A stretch of 64,000 nt of DNA from UBA2779 sp965232615 (GCA_965232615.1 OZ246985.1:2453314-2517313), one strand, 5' to 3'; numbered from the stretch's first letter, positions 16,214 through 26,942 are shown. The notes: generated by a model not told the origin, from the sequence alone. A program made the numbers and translations.

Positions 16214-19084
16214 CTACCTGTCGCCGCCCTGCTCCTCATCAACAGGATACAACGTAAAATGGAAATAGATCTCATCACAAAAATACTTCGCAGCCGTTTC
16301 CATAAGAACTTCAGAGGTTAAACTGTTAAAGAATTCTGTCCGGTCTCGAATCAACTCCTGGGGATCAACTCCTGAACGAACACCGAAGTCTATTTGTCTC
16401 ATCCACCAGGAATTACTTTCAAGATCTTCCTTGTAATTTCTACGCTGCATTGCGGCTACATCTTCCGCGAGTTTAGATTCAGGCGGCCGTATTTGCCAGT
16501 CGGCAATGATTTCTTTCACACTGGCCGATAACTCATCCACTCTCTCAGGATCACAGGAATAGGTAATCATGTAATTATACTGCTTCGCTGGTATGATTCT
16601 CGCATTCAGAGTCACTCCTATCGAATAAGTACCGCCGTACTCCTCCCGGATAATTCTGGTTAAGTGCATTTCCAATGCCGTTGCAAGAGAATTCATACGA
16701 TACCACTCTGAGAAATCACCATTCCAGGCTCCACTCCAACTCTGGTTTACAATACTCAAAGGTTCAGTTCCGGCTTCCAGTGTTTTTTTCCCGGATCCAG
16801 TATAAAGCCTTACGTTCCTATCCTTCCAGGATTCAGGGGTTTCCTGAACCGGCAGGTCAGCCAGCCAGTTAACTATGTAGGATTCCAGAATTTCAGGCTC
16901 GAAGTCTCCAACAAAGATATAGGTGAAATCTCCGCCAGCATTAAACCTTTCATTATAGATGGATAGAGCCTCATTCAAATCTGCATCAGACAAATCTTCA
17001 AGACTGAGGGGTTTGGTACGGAAATGATTATTGTACAATGTTGTCCACAGTTCATCGTAATACAGTACTCGGGGAGAAAGCTCACGGTTTCTGATGGAAT
17101 CTGCCACCCGGCTCTTCAAATTGTTCCATGCAACTTCATCCAGACGGGGAGAAGTATGCGCCAGATAGATGAGTTGGAAAAGAGACTCCAGGTCTTCTTC
17201 AGTAGAATATCCATTCATTCCCTCAAATTCCCTGTATAAATTGACCTTGAGTGAGACACCCTTACCAGTGAGAATTCTATGAAGTTCCGTCGGTGAATGG
17301 TTTCCAAGTCCGCCCTCTTCAACAGCATCTGTGGCGAACTGTGATGAGATGTATAAATCATCTTCAACCAGAGAAGAACCGCCGGCACTGATGGATTCAA
17401 AAAGGATTTCATCCTGTACAAAATCAGTGACTTTGTACAAAACTCTGGCGTTATTTGAGAGTGTAAGAGTAACTATACCTGCTCCCGGAATGGTACCTCG
17501 TGATATAATACTACCGGATTCTGGTGGATTCTCCACCAGGGAACCAGAAATGGCTTCTTCAGTCCAGGCCGCTAATTCCATGGATTCAACGTCCTGGAGA
17601 ATCTGACGAAGGTCTTCCTCCTGAATACTTGTAACAGCCTCCACTGACGGACCTGTTACATAGACAACCCGGTTTGAGGAACTCAGGAGAACTCTGGCCA
17701 TCGCACCAACTTCTTCCAGAGCAATCAGGGGCAGAAAATCCTGTACGGATTTCCAGTACCAATCAATGGAGGGATAGGGATCTCCATATGTAAATGCCTC
17801 AATGTAATTGCTCACAAGAATAGTTGATTCAAGATCGTTTCGCCTCTTCCAGTAGTTTTCAGTCATGCTGAACATATTTGTTTTTGCTCTCTCCAGTTCA
17901 GGAGGGAGGAAACCATATTTCCGTACACGTTCTACTTCCATAAGAAGTCCTTTGAATCCTTCCTTTACCCCATCCTCATTAACAGTGGCACCCATTGAAG
18001 AAAGTGACGTATCTACTGTGAAGGGATATGAATATGCCCAGCTGCGTAGGTAGGGAGGAGCCTCACTTCTGCTCACTTCATCCAATCTCTGCTGCAACAT
18101 GGTGTAAAAGAGTTCTTTTATCAGATATTCCTTTAAGCCTATTCGATTGATTGTGGGGATGGGATCATGCTTCACATGCAGGTTGACGTTGGTCTCTGTT
18201 TCCTCATCGTCATGAATCACTTTTATGAGTGTTTCCTTATGACGGGCTATGGGATAGGCAGGTCTTGGCCGGGGATTGGGTGTAGCCGGCTGACGGCCGA
18301 AGAGGTTTTGTATTTTTTTGACTGTTTCATCAGCATCAAAATCACCGACAGCGATGACGGCCATCAAATCAGGTCTGTACCAATCCCTGTAAAAACGTTT
18401 CAGGTCAGACAATGAGGCATTGAGCACCACATCCATATCTCCAATCGGCAATCTTTCGGTATGTCTGGAACCTTTTAGCAGGATGGGGTATATCTGATCA
18501 CTTATTCTAGCAGAAGCACCACGGCGTCCCCTCCATTCTTCATAAACAACAGCCCGTTCTTTTTCAAACTCTTCTTCATCAAGCGTTGCATGGAAAGCCC
18601 ATTCTTTAAGAACATCCAGTCCACGGGTGAATATATCCTCATCTTCAGTCGGTACTGACAGTCTATAGACAGTCTCATCAAAGGATGTGTAGGCATTGAG
18701 ATCTGGACCGAACTCCATACCAAGAGACTCAAGAAAATCAATCAACTCGTTGGCAGGATATTTTTCGGTTCCGTTAAAAAGCATATGTTCCAACAGGTGT
18801 GCAAGTCCTAATTGATCCTCATCCTCTAATACCGATCCGGCTTTTATAACCAACCGAAGTTCGGCTGTACCGGCAGGTTTGTCGTTGGAACGGACATAAT
18901 AGGTAAGACCATTGTCCAGAGTTCCATAGTGTACATCCGGGTCATTTATAACGAGATCGGCGTAATCAGACAAACTGGATTTCTGCTCTGATTCGGGTTG
19001 TGCCCGGGCAGAACTCAATGCTGCAGCCAGGGTAAATATGGCCAATATTCCAAGAATACGGGGTAAAACAGCTGTAAAAGTCAT
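16214..19084 (-). CDS. Secreted M16 family zinc metalloprotease (insulinase-like)
   Basis: A 956-residue periplasmic or surface protease of double-domain M16 length. A signal peptide covers about residues 1-28 (ending SSARAQ). The inverted zinc motif HLLEH is at 96-100 and the third ligand Glu176 lies in FEKERAVVYEEWR, the expected spacing. The second half repeats the fold without the zinc motif, as in pitrilysins, and carries the Arg/Tyr region EYGGTYSIGV near 845. It is the last gene of the acs-yejABEF operon, 31 bp after yejF. It probably degrades oligopeptides outside the cytoplasm, which would feed the peptide importer encoded upstream. Confidence 0.92.
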   Translation of the reverse strand: MTFTAVLPRILGILAIFTLAAALSSARAQPESEQKSSLSDYADLVINDPDVHYGTLDNGLTYYVRSNDKPAGTAELRLVIKAGSVLEDEDQLGLAHLLEHMLFNGTEKYPANELIDFLESLGMEFGPDLNAYTSFDETVYRLSVPTEDEDIFTRGLDVLKEWAFHATLDEEEFEKERAVVYEEWRGRRGASARISDQIYPILLKGSRHTERLPIGDMDVVLNASLSDLKRFYRDWYRPDLMAVIAVGDFDADETVKKIQNLFGRQPATPNPRPRPAYPIARHKETLIKVIHDDEETETNVNLHVKHDPIPTINRIGLKEYLIKELFYTMLQQRLDEVSRSEAPPYLRSWAYSYPFTVDTSLSSMGATVNEDGVKEGFKGLLMEVERVRKYGFLPPELERAKTNMFSMTENYWKRRNDLESTILVSNYIEAFTYGDPYPSIDWYWKSVQDFLPLIALEEVGAMARVLLSSSNRVVYVTGPSVEAVTSIQEEDLRQILQDVESMELAAWTEEAISGSLVENPPESGSIISRGTIPGAGIVTLTLSNNARVLYKVTDFVQDEILFESISAGGSSLVEDDLYISSQFATDAVEEGGLGNHSPTELHRILTGKGVSLKVNLYREFEGMNGYSTEEDLESLFQLIYLAHTSPRLDEVAWNNLKSRVADSIRNRELSPRVLYYDELWTTLYNNHFRTKPLSLEDLSDADLNEALSIYNERFNAGGDFTYIFVGDFEPEILESYIVNWLADLPVQETPESWKDRNVRLYTGSGKKTLEAGTEPLSIVNQSWSGAWNGDFSEWYRMNSLATALEMHLTRIIREEYGGTYSIGVTLNARIIPAKQYNYMITYSCDPERVDELSASVKEIIADWQIRPPESKLAEDVAAMQRRNYKEDLESNSWWMRQIDFGVRSGVDPQELIRDRTEFFNSLTSEVLMETAAKYFCDEIYFHFTLYPVDEEQGGDR

Positions 19085-19115
19085 GGAGGGATACTAATGC
19101 TGAATCATGCATTGA

Positions 19116-20732
19116 TCAAGTATTAACCACCGGAGAAAATGCCGTATGGAGGAGTTTTTGCGTGTAGGGGTGTTGTGGACTGGTAAAAATGCGGTTTGCA
19201 GAGCCAGTTTCCACAATTCTGCCATCTTTCATCACAGCTACGGTATGACAGAGGCTGCGGACAACGGCCATATCATGACTTATAAATATGTAGGTAAGCC
19301 CATTATTCTCCTGGAGTTTCTTGAGCAGAGCTATCACCTGGAATTGGACTGTCCTATCCAGGGAGGAAGTTGGTTCATCCAGTATAAGAAGCTGTGGTTC
19401 GAGAACCAGAGCTCGAGCCAGTGCAATACGCTGCCGTTGACCGCCGGAAAACTGATTGGGGTAGCGATTACGGAGTTCAGAATCCAGACCAACTTCTTCC
19501 ATGGCTTTGATAATCATGGCCTCCCTATCTGATTTATTGCCAATGCTGTGAATTCCTAATCCCTCGCCAATAATGCTCTCTGCTGTCATTCTTGGGCTCA
19601 AGGAACCATAGGGATCCTGGAAGATAATCTGGATTTTCCGCCGGAGAGGTCGTATGGCTCCTGGAGCCAGATCCGATATGGGCGAGCCGTCAAAGATGAT
19701 GCTTCCCTCACTGTTTTCAAGCCTGAGAAGAGCCTTGCCCAGAGTTGTTTTTCCCGACCCGCTCTCGCCAACAATTCCCAGGGTTTGCCCCTGTCGGACA
19801 TGGGCGCTCACATCATCAACGGCCTTCACAAAGCCGATGGTACGGCGAAAAAAGCCCCGCTGGATGGGAAAATGAACTCTGAGATTCCGGAACTCCATCA
19901 GAGAAGATGCTTTATCATCAGATTCAGGGGATTGTTCTCCGGGTTCGGTTTCCAATAGAGTTTTTGTGTACTCATGGGCAGGGGAAGAGAATAGATCTTC
20001 CGTCAGCCCTTCTTCCACGATGTACCCATCCTTCATCACCGCCATCCGTTCCGCGAATTTCTTCACAATGCCTAAATCATGAGTAATAAAGAGGACGGCC
20101 ATACCCGTTTCCTTCTGTAGTTTCTTGATCAGCAGGAGTACTTCCGCCTGAATGGTCACATCCAATGCTGTGGTTGGTTCATCGGCGATGAGAAGCTTCG
20201 GCTGGTTTATCATGGCCAGAGCAATCATGACACGCTGGCGCTCTCCTCCAGACAGTTGATGGGGATAGGCATTGAGACGTCTTTCCGCATCTCTCAATCC
20301 GACGTGTTTGAGCCAGTCCAGTGAAATGGGTGTGGCCCGGGCCGAATCAAGATCCTGGTGGAGAACCAGAGATTCGTTCAACTGTTTTTTCATGGTATGA
20401 AGGGGGTTGAGAGATGTTAATGGTTCCTGGAAGATTGTTCCAATGGCCGAACCTCGAAGTGAGCGCAGTTGAGATTCACTGGCATCCAGTATTGAGGTAC
20501 CGTCAAAGTTAATGCTGCCACCCGTATATCCAATGATTTCTTTGGGATAAAGCTGGAGAATGGACAGAGCTGTTACGGTTTTGCCGCTTCCACTCTCTCC
20601 CACCAGTGCCAGGGTTTCACCGGCCGCAAGATCCAGGTTAACCCCATGGATAACTTCGTTTATTCTATCATCCTTACGAAATCCAGCACGAAGATCACGG
20701 ATCTCCAGCAGGTCAGCTTTATCTGAATTCAT
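19116..20732 (-). CDS. yejF: Peptide ABC transporter, duplicated ATPase YejF
   Basis: A 538-residue protein with two complete ABC ATPase domains in tandem. Walker A GESGSGKT occurs near 43 and again near 317. Signatures LSGGERQRV near 160 and FSGGQRQRI near 430 and Walker B LLIADEP and LLILDEP are all present, so both halves should hydrolyse ATP. The fused layout is typical of YejF, as opposed to separate OppD/OppF. Its start (20732) abuts yejE. It powers uptake of oligopeptides by YejABE at the inner membrane. Confidence 0.92.
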   Translation of the reverse strand: MNSDKADLLEIRDLRAGFRKDDRINEVIHGVNLDLAAGETLALVGESGSGKTVTALSILQLYPKEIIGYTGGSINFDGTSILDASESQLRSLRGSAIGTIFQEPLTSLNPLHTMKKQLNESLVLHQDLDSARATPISLDWLKHVGLRDAERRLNAYPHQLSGGERQRVMIALAMINQPKLLIADEPTTALDVTIQAEVLLLIKKLQKETGMAVLFITHDLGIVKKFAERMAVMKDGYIVEEGLTEDLFSSPAHEYTKTLLETEPGEQSPESDDKASSLMEFRNLRVHFPIQRGFFRRTIGFVKAVDDVSAHVRQGQTLGIVGESGSGKTTLGKALLRLENSEGSIIFDGSPISDLAPGAIRPLRRKIQIIFQDPYGSLSPRMTAESIIGEGLGIHSIGNKSDREAMIIKAMEEVGLDSELRNRYPNQFSGGQRQRIALARALVLEPQLLILDEPTSSLDRTVQFQVIALLKKLQENNGLTYIFISHDMAVVRSLCHTVAVMKDGRIVETGSANRIFTSPQHPYTQKLLHTAFSPVVNT

Positions 20733-21748
20733 CAGGATGCCTTCCGGGGATCGAATGCGTCCCGTACCGCTTCACCGGTGAATACAAGCAGGGCAAGAAT
20801 AAGAGCCAGTACGATGAAGGTCGATATACCGAGCCATGGTGCCTGGAGATTCGCCTTGGCCTGGGCCAGAAGGCCTCCTAGTGATGGCGACCCCGGAGGC
20901 AGACCGAATCCAAGAAAATCGAGAGCCGTTATGGAAGTAATGGCTCTGCTCAGGGTAAATGGAGCGAAGGTAAGTGTGGCGGCCATGGCATTGGGAAGTA
21001 TGTGAAAATAGATGATTCTGCTGTCCGAGAGACCCATCGCTTTGGCCGCCAGAACATACTCAAAGTTTCGTACCCGAAGAAATTCAGCCCTGACAACACC
21101 GACAAATCCCATCCAGCTAAAAAGAAGGAGTATGCCCAGCAGCCACCAGAAATTTGGCTGTACCACGCTCGATAATATGATAAGGATAAAGAGTGTGGGT
21201 AAACTCCCCCACACTTCAATAAAACGCTGGCCCAGAATGTCTAATTTTCCCCCATAGTATCCCATTACTGCCCCCACAGATACACCGGCTATGGCTGAAA
21301 ATAGAGTGAGGGTCAGTCCAAATAGGACAGAGAGACGGAAACCATAGATGGTTTGAGCAAGTACATCCCGACCTCTGTCGTCAGTTCCCAGGAGGTTTTC
21401 TGCTGTGGGAGGGGATGGGGCCGGGCTGGGCAGGTTGTAGTTGATTGTATTGTGACTGAACCGGATGGGCGGCCAGATCATCCACCCATGAGAATTGATA
21501 AGGCTGGCAACAAAGGGATCACGATAATCAGCGGAAGTTTCAAAGATTCCGCCGAAAGTGGTTTCAGGATAGTCAGTAAAAATGGGTAGGTAAAAACGCC
21601 CCTGATACCTGAGAAGGATGGGGTTCTCATTGGCCAGAAATTCGGCAAACAGTGTGATGAAAAACAGTAATCCGAAAATCCTGGCCGAAACATATCCAAG
21701 TTTGTTCCTTTTGAATCGTCTGAGACGTTCGGCTATAAGGGCATTCAT
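20732..21748 (-). CDS. yejE: Peptide ABC transporter permease YejE
   Basis: An inner-membrane permease of about 338 residues. I place the start at the ATG at 21748 (MNALIAERLRRFKRNKLGYV), just after the yejB stop and 9-12 bases after a GGAGG stretch; an upstream ATG at 21790 would overlap yejB by 41 bp. The protein has the OppC-type N-terminal tail, an extended periplasmic loop and the EAA-like loop AAKAMGLSDSRIIYFHILPN. GTDDRGRDVLAQTIYG is the usual OppC/YejE block before the core helices. It pairs with YejB. Confidence 0.92.
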   Translation of the reverse strand: MNALIAERLRRFKRNKLGYVSARIFGLLFFITLFAEFLANENPILLRYQGRFYLPIFTDYPETTFGGIFETSADYRDPFVASLINSHGWMIWPPIRFSHNTINYNLPSPAPSPPTAENLLGTDDRGRDVLAQTIYGFRLSVLFGLTLTLFSAIAGVSVGAVMGYYGGKLDILGQRFIEVWGSLPTLFILIILSSVVQPNFWWLLGILLLFSWMGFVGVVRAEFLRVRNFEYVLAAKAMGLSDSRIIYFHILPNAMAATLTFAPFTLSRAITSITALDFLGFGLPPGSPSLGGLLAQAKANLQAPWLGISTFIVLALILALLVFTGEAVRDAFDPRKAS

Positions 21749-21749
21749 T

Positions 21750-22850
21750 CTAAATGGCCCTCCTCTCAAAATCGATTCGGGGATCCACAACCGTGTACAT
21801 TAGATCGGAAACAAGGCCCATGAGAAGGCCCAATAGTGTCGAGATATACAGAGTGCCGAACATCACAGGATAGTCCCTCTGCATTACCGCTTCAAATCCC
21901 AGGAGTCCGATTCCGTTAAGTGAAAATATAGTTTCGATAATGACAGATGAGGTGAACAGCATGGAGATGAAGGCTCCAGGAAATCCTGCAATGATGATGA
22001 GCATGGCATTCCGGAACACATGACCAAGCAATATTCTATGCTCTGTTAATCCCTTGGATCGCGCGGTCATGACATACTGCTTACCGATTTCATTCATAAA
22101 TGAATTCTTGGTGAGCAGGGTAAGGGATGCGAATCCACCAATGAGCATGGCAAAGAGTGGGAGAGTCAGATGCCAGAAGTAATCCAGAATCTTCATCCCG
22201 AAGCTCAACTCCTTCCAGTTAGAGGAAACCAGTCCTCTGAGAGGAAAGATGGAGAGGAACGAACCACCGGCAAAGAAAACAATGAGAAGGATGGCAAACA
22301 GAAATGATGGAATGGCATTCCCGAAGATGACGATGGCACTGCTCCACCGATCAAACGGCGATCCATCCCTGACAGCTTTATATATGCCCATAGGAATGGA
22401 AATCAAATAGACAAGAAGAGTTGTCCAGAGTCCCAGAGAAATGGATACCGGCATGCGTTCAAGTATGAGCCTGATCACTGACTGGGCCTTAAAGAGGCTG
22501 TCGCCGAAATCAAAGGTGATGTAGTCCCGAAGCATTTGAAAGTAACGGATGTGCAGAGGTTTATCAAAACCGTATTGCTTCTTAATGGCCGCGATTATCT
22601 CCGGGTTCAGTCCTTGTGCACCCCGGTATTGACTCATGGGCTGGGATTCGTTATCTACTGTGCCGGTCTCCATCTGCCCGATGCCGGATATGCGCTCCAT
22701 GGCCATATTGGAATTGATTCCATGGGCCTTTGCGATGGCCTGTTCCACAGGTCCACCAGGGGCAATCTGGACAATGAAGAAATTGACCGTAATAACAGCC
22801 CAGAGAGTGGGAACTATTAACAGCAACCTGCGAAGGATGTACGATCCCAA
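21750..22850 (-). CDS. yejB: Peptide ABC transporter permease YejB
   Basis: A 366-residue inner-membrane permease starting MGSYILRRLLLIVPTLWAVI, the standard OppB/YejB opening. The segment between residues 30 and 85 (GGPVEQAIAKAHG, then PMSQYRGAQGLNPE) is the extended loop that distinguishes YejB from DppB. The EAA loop reads TARSKGLTEHRILLGHVFRNA near 260. It lies 12 bp after yejA. It forms the transmembrane channel with YejE. Confidence 0.92.
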   Translation of the reverse strand: MGSYILRRLLLIVPTLWAVITVNFFIVQIAPGGPVEQAIAKAHGINSNMAMERISGIGQMETGTVDNESQPMSQYRGAQGLNPEIIAAIKKQYGFDKPLHIRYFQMLRDYITFDFGDSLFKAQSVIRLILERMPVSISLGLWTTLLVYLISIPMGIYKAVRDGSPFDRWSSAIVIFGNAIPSFLFAILLIVFFAGGSFLSIFPLRGLVSSNWKELSFGMKILDYFWHLTLPLFAMLIGGFASLTLLTKNSFMNEIGKQYVMTARSKGLTEHRILLGHVFRNAMLIIIAGFPGAFISMLFTSSVIIETIFSLNGIGLLGFEAVMQRDYPVMFGTLYISTLLGLLMGLVSDLMYTVVDPRIDFERRAI

Positions 22851-22862
22851 TTCAACTTCCTG

Positions 22863-24764
22863 TTATCGTGATGGAAGACGAGCGGCTTTATCCTCATCTA
22901 TCCACCAGGTGGAGAATCCATCACTGTACCTGGGTTTTATGGCGGGACTGTCAAACATATCCCAGTAGGCCATTCTGGTGATGGAGGAATGCCATTGAAA
23001 TACTCCATAGTGATTCCATTGCAGCACTCGATCGAAGGCTCTACTCCAATGAGCAAGTGCAACGTTATCATTTTGATGTTCAACTATGCCTTCGACCAGA
23101 TAATCCACTGCGGAATCTATTACACCGAACAGGTTGTAGGTGCTGTCGATGAAATCTGAATGCCATCTAATTTTCAGATTGGAATCAGGGAAGAATTTTC
23201 CCGGAAACATGTAGGAAATCATATCATAATCCAGATTATGCAGACGGTTGAGATACTGAGTTGTATCCACAAGACGGAGTTGGAGATCCACACCAATCTT
23301 TTTGAGGTTTTCCTGGAAAACTGTTGCAACACGTTCAGTCGATGTGCTGTACAAAAGGAGTTCCAATGCAAGGGGTTCTTCAGTCTCAGCATTCACCATC
23401 TTCTGATCCTTTATTATCCACCCCGCATCGGCCAGTAAATCCAGGGCCTGGGCTATATGGCTGCGAATATTGCCTGATCCATCAGTTTTAGGAGGCTGGT
23501 ATTCCTGTGTAAACACCCTGGGAGGTATGGTGTCTTGAATCGGTGAGAGGATTTCCATTTCTTCCGGTGATGGGGTGCCCATGGCTTCAAAGGGAGTGCT
23601 CTGGAAGTAACTTCGGGTTCGTGAGTATTGGTTATAGAAGAGATTCCTGTTCAGCCACTCAAAGTCCATCATCAGCCCAAGAGCTTCACGAACAAGTCTA
23701 TCCTGCAACTGTTCTTTTTGAGTATTGAAAATGTATTGCTGGATGGATGGGGGGGATTCATCAGGCAACTCATCTTTTTTGATATACCCATCATCAAAAT
23801 TGGGTCCGGTGTATTGGGTTGCCCACTGCTTGGAGATATTTTCCCACCGAATGTCAATCTTACCGGCTTTCAAGGCTTCGAGTTTGACCACATCATCACG
23901 ATACATATCATAACGAATATAATCAAAGTTCTGTGTTCCTTTAATGGATGGTATATTCATCGCCCAGTAATCCTTGAGCCGTTCATACACAACATACTGA
24001 CCCATGGCATAATCGGACACAGTATAGGCTCCACTGCCTGAAGGTGGCTCCCTGAGCGGCTCAGACAAATCCCTTCCTTCCCAGTAGCGGGGAGGCAAAA
24101 TTTTCAGAACTCCAAGGGAGATCAGCATTTCTTTTTCACCACTGGTGAGTGTAAATTTCACTCGTAAGTCATCCAGTGCCTCCACAGATGAAACATTGGC
24201 GTAATAGGTTTTAAACTGGGGCACTCCTTCATCCAGAAATTTATTGAATGAAAAAACCACATCATCAGCTGTGATAGATTGACCATCCTGATGTCTGGCT
24301 TCCTGTCGGATATGGAAGATGATCCAGGAGTAATCCGAAGGATATTCCATCTTTTCCGCAATAAGTCCATAGTACACTTCCACTTCATCCAGGCTCATTG
24401 TCATCAAGGAGTCGTAAAACAAGGAAGAATTGGGTGCCGGTTTTCCCCGCTGAGCGTAAAGATTGAAGCTGTCGAAGGTGCCGGTTCCGGCCATCACAAC
24501 TGTTCCACCTCTGGGAGCTTCGGGATTGACATACTCGAAGTGGGTAAAATCGGCTGGGTATTTTGGTTCGCTTCTCAGAGACATGGCATGGGTAACCACA
24601 ACACCGTCAGCGTTTAATCTCTCAACGGGATTGGGAGGAATAGTTCGATTGATTACGTCCTCCATTGAGGAAGCATTTTCTACTTCGGGATGGGCATTCC
24701 CATCGGGGCCGCAGGAGGTCAGCAATATCAGACTGATTAACAGGCTGAAAACACAATATCTCAT
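22863..24764 (-). CDS. yejA: Peptide ABC transporter substrate-binding lipoprotein YejA
   Basis: A 633-residue member of the family 5 extracellular solute-binding proteins, with lipobox LLTSCGPDG (Cys18). Motifs typical of the YejA branch include THAMSLRSEPKYPADFTHFEYVNP-type text near 54-77, then VVMAGTGTFDSFNLYAQRGK near 88. As a lipoprotein it should be tethered at the periplasmic face. It lies 15 bp after acs, so the two are probably co-transcribed. Substrate range cannot be read from the sequence. Confidence 0.92.
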   Translation of the reverse strand: MRYCVFSLLISLILLTSCGPDGNAHPEVENASSMEDVINRTIPPNPVERLNADGVVVTHAMSLRSEPKYPADFTHFEYVNPEAPRGGTVVMAGTGTFDSFNLYAQRGKPAPNSSLFYDSLMTMSLDEVEVYYGLIAEKMEYPSDYSWIIFHIRQEARHQDGQSITADDVVFSFNKFLDEGVPQFKTYYANVSSVEALDDLRVKFTLTSGEKEMLISLGVLKILPPRYWEGRDLSEPLREPPSGSGAYTVSDYAMGQYVVYERLKDYWAMNIPSIKGTQNFDYIRYDMYRDDVVKLEALKAGKIDIRWENISKQWATQYTGPNFDDGYIKKDELPDESPPSIQQYIFNTQKEQLQDRLVREALGLMMDFEWLNRNLFYNQYSRTRSYFQSTPFEAMGTPSPEEMEILSPIQDTIPPRVFTQEYQPPKTDGSGNIRSHIAQALDLLADAGWIIKDQKMVNAETEEPLALELLLYSTSTERVATVFQENLKKIGVDLQLRLVDTTQYLNRLHNLDYDMISYMFPGKFFPDSNLKIRWHSDFIDSTYNLFGVIDSAVDYLVEGIVEHQNDNVALAHWSRAFDRVLQWNHYGVFQWHSSITRMAYWDMFDSPAIKPRYSDGFSTWWIDEDKAARLPSR

Positions 24765-24779
24765 AGGATTCCTCAGATT

Positions 24780-26702
24780 TTAAGGTGGACTGACCAATGC
24801 AATTCCTGCTGCCGATATAATTGATTCTACTATTTCGGGATTCAACAGCGTACTTATATCGCCAAGATCGGACACATCTTTTTCAGCCACTTTCCTTAAA
24901 ATTCTCCGCATAATTTTCCCGGATCGTGTTCTGGGTAATCCATTGACAACCAGTATTTTATCCGGGCGAGCCAGGGGACCAATGATTTTATTGATTGTTG
25001 AAATAACCGACTCCTTCATCTTCTCGACATCATGGCTCTCTGCATCGCTTTCGTAGACAACAAAGGCATAGATGCCCTGTCCCTTAATCTCATGAGGATA
25101 GCCGACTACCGCTGATTCATTGACCAGGGGATGCTCATTGATCGCATTCTCAATTTCAGCTGTACCCAGACGGTGACCGGAAACATTGATTACATCATCC
25201 ACCCGGCCCAGTATGCGGTAATAACCGTCTTCATCACGTCTGCATCCATCGCCTGTGAAATACAAATTCTTATACGGAGAGAAATATGTTTTACGGCATC
25301 TCTCATGGTCACCATAGTTTGTACGCAATATACCCGGCCAGGGATACTTGATGCAGAGGTTTCCTTCCACACCATTACCCTTTAATTCGTTTCCGTTGTC
25401 ATCCACCAGCAGGGGCTGAATTCCTGGTAGCGGCAATGTCGCACAGGTGGGTTTCGTGGGTGTAATTCCAGGCAGGGGGGAAATCATGACACCCCCTGTT
25501 TCAGTTTGCCACCAGGTATCCACGATGGGGCATTTGTTATTACCCACATGATCGTGATACCAATGCCACGCTTCTTCATTGATGGGTTCGCCAACAGTTC
25601 CAATAACTCTCAGGGAGCTTAGATCACTTCTCTGAACATATTCCAGTCCCCGGGCCTGCAATGCTCTGATAGCGGTGGGTGCTGTATAAAACTGATTAAC
25701 CCTGTATTTCTCCACAACCTCCCAGAATCGGCCTGCATCAGGGAAGGTTGGTATCCCCTCAAACATCAGGGTTGTTGCCCCTGAAAGCAACGGCCCATAA
25801 ATAATGTAGCTGTGCCCAGTAATCCAGCCGATATCAGCCGTACACCAGAATATATCTCCGGAATTGTACTGGAAGACGTTTCTGAATGTGTATTGACTAT
25901 AGACCATGTAGCCGCCCGTTGTATGAACAACACCCTTTGGTTTACCAGTTGACCCACTTGTATATAGGATGAACAGCAAATCTTCACTATCCATAACCTC
26001 TGCCTCATTATCACTTGAGACACCAGCAATAACTTCATCCCACCAGACATCCCTTCCGGTCTTCATGGATACTGAACTGCCAGTTCGCTTCAATACAATG
26101 CAGCGTTTCACACAGGGTGTCTTATCAAGGGCTTCATCGACAATCTTTTTGATCTCCAGTATTTTGTTTCCTCTATATCCTCCATCACTGGTGATGACCG
26201 TACTTGCTTCTGCATCGTTGATTCTATCGGCCAGAGCTTGGGCGGAAAATCCTGCAAAGACTACGGAATGAACAGCTCCAATCCTTGCACAGGCCAGCAT
26301 GGCAATAGCAGATTCCGGCACCATTGGCATATAGAGTACAACCCGGTCGCCCTTCCTAACACCCTGCTCCAACAATCCATTTGCAAATCGGCAGACTTCT
26401 TCAAATAACTCTTTGTATGTAAGCTTGCGACCTTCTTCTCCGGGATCATTGGGTTCCCAGATAATGGCTGTCTGTTTTCCAAGCATGAAGAGGTTGCGCT
26501 CAAAGATGTTTTCAGTAATGTTAAGTTTTCCATTCTTAAACCATTCCACTTCAGGCTTTTCAAAATCCCATCTCAGGACTTCATCCCATTTCTTCCTCCA
26601 GTGAAAGCTTTCAGCTATGACAGCCCAGAATGATTCCGGGTCAGCAATGCTCTTCTGATATTCATGAATGTATCCACCCAAACTGCTTATTCTTGAAGCC
26701 AT
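24780..26702 (-). CDS. acs: Acetyl-CoA synthetase (AMP-forming)
   Basis: A 640-residue enzyme of normal length that converts acetate, ATP and CoA to acetyl-CoA. It has the AMP-binding loop YTSGSTGKPKGVVHTTGG near 246, VDTWWQTETGG near 395, and the C-terminal hinge and Lys region PRTRSGKIMRRILRK near 600, whose Lys is the usual acetylation target. The start ATG follows GGAGGAGTATAT. It heads the operon acs-yejABEF-M16. Acetate assimilation beside peptide uptake suggests a scavenging role, though that link is inferred from position only. Confidence 0.95.
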   Translation of the reverse strand: MASRISSLGGYIHEYQKSIADPESFWAVIAESFHWRKKWDEVLRWDFEKPEVEWFKNGKLNITENIFERNLFMLGKQTAIIWEPNDPGEEGRKLTYKELFEEVCRFANGLLEQGVRKGDRVVLYMPMVPESAIAMLACARIGAVHSVVFAGFSAQALADRINDAEASTVITSDGGYRGNKILEIKKIVDEALDKTPCVKRCIVLKRTGSSVSMKTGRDVWWDEVIAGVSSDNEAEVMDSEDLLFILYTSGSTGKPKGVVHTTGGYMVYSQYTFRNVFQYNSGDIFWCTADIGWITGHSYIIYGPLLSGATTLMFEGIPTFPDAGRFWEVVEKYRVNQFYTAPTAIRALQARGLEYVQRSDLSSLRVIGTVGEPINEEAWHWYHDHVGNNKCPIVDTWWQTETGGVMISPLPGITPTKPTCATLPLPGIQPLLVDDNGNELKGNGVEGNLCIKYPWPGILRTNYGDHERCRKTYFSPYKNLYFTGDGCRRDEDGYYRILGRVDDVINVSGHRLGTAEIENAINEHPLVNESAVVGYPHEIKGQGIYAFVVYESDAESHDVEKMKESVISTINKIIGPLARPDKILVVNGLPRTRSGKIMRRILRKVAEKDVSDLGDISTLLNPEIVESIISAAGIALVSPP

Positions 26703-26942
26703 ATATACTCCTCCAAACCTGTCCTTCTATACGATTCAACGTCTCTTCAATCACTCCACCTTTCTCAAGCAGAGTAATGGATAAAATGAATCCCATCAAT
26801 AAAACATGTAATAAAAATCAGAATGACCTCTATCAACTCAATCATAAATTGATTTGTTATGGTTTATTTTCTGCGATTCGACTGGCAGACATAACCAGGG
26901 GGGGATGAAAACGCTGCTTGAGAAAACAGGCCGATACAATAC

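Noticed and set aside
21749..21790. Longer yejE start at 21790
   Set aside because: It would overlap yejB by 41 bp, and the ATG at 21748 has a ribosome sequence and the usual YejE opening.
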